NCBI RefSeq assembly: GCF_001742165.1
Contig: NZ_CP016443.1
Coordinates: forward strand, 1,302,001-1,366,000
Source: Burkholderia stabilis
Lineage (GTDB): Bacteria; Pseudomonadota; Gammaproteobacteria; Burkholderiales; Burkholderiaceae
Direction: 5' to 3'
DNA: 64,000 bases
Shown: positions 63,371 through 64,000 of the stretch, in pieces
How the letters are laid out: each line of letters begins with the position of its first letter
How positions within the stretch are numbered: the stretch's first letter is position 1
Notes under the pieces: model-generated
Databases searched by the model: none
What the model was told of the DNA's origin: nothing
What the model saw: only the letters and a program-made list of their open reading frames with translations
Made by a program: the position numbers and the translations under genes

Positions 63371-64000
63371 ACCAGCCGCACCGCGTCATGCCCTATCGCC
63401 TCATCGCATTCGACTTCGACGGCACGCTCGCCGATTCGCTCGACAGCTTTCTCGCGGCACTCTCTGAAGCGTCGCGCCTGCACGGCTTTCGCGACGCGAC
63501 GCCCGAGCTGCGCCCCGCACTGCGCGGCATGTCGGCGCGCGACATCATTCGCGCGCTCGACGTGCCGATGTGGAAAGTGCCGCGCGTGACGATCGACATG
63601 CGCCGCCTGATGCAACCGCGCGTCGCGCAAGTGATGCTGTTCCCCGGCGTCGACGAGACGTTCGATGCGCTCGCCGCACGCGGCATCCGCATCGCGATCG
63701 CCACATCGAATACCGAGGAGATCGTGCGCGACCGGCTCGGCCCGCACGCGGGCCGCCGCGTCGACTACTTCGCGTGCGGCATTCCGCTGTTCGGCAAGGC
63801 GCGTCGTCTGCGCGCGCTCGTACGTGAAGCAGGTGTGCGCGCCGACGAAGTGCTGTATGTCGGCGACGAGATTCGCGACGCCGACGCGGCACGACGCGCG
63901 CACATCGCGTTCCAGGGCGTCGCGTGGGGCTACACCGCACCCGACGCATTGCAGGCGCATTGCGCGACGCCGTTGCTGCCGCGCCTCGACGCACTGCTCG
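63367..64000 (+). CDS. HAD-superfamily hydrolase, partial (runs off right edge)
   Basis: At least 211 residues. The catalytic motif I is FDFDGTLADS (about 15-24), motif II is IATSNTEE (about 112-119), motif III Lys lies in LFGKARRL and motif IV is YVGDEIRDADAARRA (about 159-173). This is the phosphoglycolate phosphatase-like subgroup with an alpha-helical cap. The start at 63367 overlaps the binding protein stop by 4 bases; Met at 63388 is an alternative. The substrate is unknown and the C-terminus lies outside the window. Confidence 0.88.
   Translation, partial: MNQPHRVMPYRLIAFDFDGTLADSLDSFLAALSEASRLHGFRDATPELRPALRGMSARDIIRALDVPMWKVPRVTIDMRRLMQPRVAQVMLFPGVDETFDALAARGIRIAIATSNTEEIVRDRLGPHAGRRVDYFACGIPLFGKARRLRALVREAGVRADEVLYVGDEIRDADAARRAHIAFQGVAWGYTAPDALQAHCATPLLPRLDALL

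Overview
The window reads as part of a secondary replicon of a Burkholderia cepacia complex species. The grounds are very high GC with strong G/C third-position bias, the gene families present (Ugd/GalE sugar genes, an OprB porin beside a periplasmic trehalase, IorAB-type oxidoreductase, orphan LuxR regulators), and a type III secretion system (T3SS) of the kind known from B. cenocepacia. The species is an inference; no rRNA, tRNA, integrase, insertion sequence or CRISPR was seen.

Left part (1-14.1 kb): a cut-off zinc-ribbon protein, a sigma-54 enhancer-binding regulator of the VpsR/BerB type, five small exported or Gly/Ser-rich proteins on the minus strand (one frameshifted in a G6 tract, one with nine 11-residue repeats), then about 1.9 kb of AT-richer DNA without a convincing gene that ends in a near-consensus sigma-54 promoter. 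That promoter faces a polysaccharide operon: UDP-glucuronate decarboxylase, UDP-glucose 4-epimerase, UDP-glucose 6-dehydrogenase, and a membrane GT2 synthase fused to a GH26 glycosidase. I read 0.5-14 kb as a candidate sigma-54-controlled exopolysaccharide plus matrix-protein locus.

14.1-18 kb: an AraC-type regulator divergent from a two-subunit molybdenum hydroxylase (IorA/IorB-like), with tandem direct repeats in the shared promoter region.

18-50.7 kb: the T3SS. An OmpR-type DNA-binding regulator precedes sctQ, sctR and a lytic transglycosylase. Then comes one 3764-residue multidomain protein (coiled coils, duplicated module, HELQH metallopeptidase motif, C-terminal LysM), then asnB, and on the minus strand a tightly overlapping export operon sctV-S-C-D-(small subunit)-I-J-K-L-N-O-T-U. 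Two paralogous, divergent LuxR-type regulators follow. SctU lacks the conserved NPTH self-cleavage motif (it has YSPR). No translocator, gatekeeper, ruler or effector chaperone gene is recognisable. A motif TTCGTAGCG/CGCTACGAA recurs in three of the T3SS promoter regions.

50.7-64 kb: a divergent Nramp-family transporter lacking the usual metal-binding residues, preceded by unannotated small ORFs; a small membrane protein; OprB porin and periplasmic trehalase (converging on a shared terminator); a 14-TM MFS transporter; a candidate small RNA; a YcaQ-type DNA glycosylase; DUF1653 and GNAT proteins; a YefM-YoeB toxin-antitoxin pair with its TGTAC operator; a ModA-like binding protein; and a HAD hydrolase cut by the right edge.
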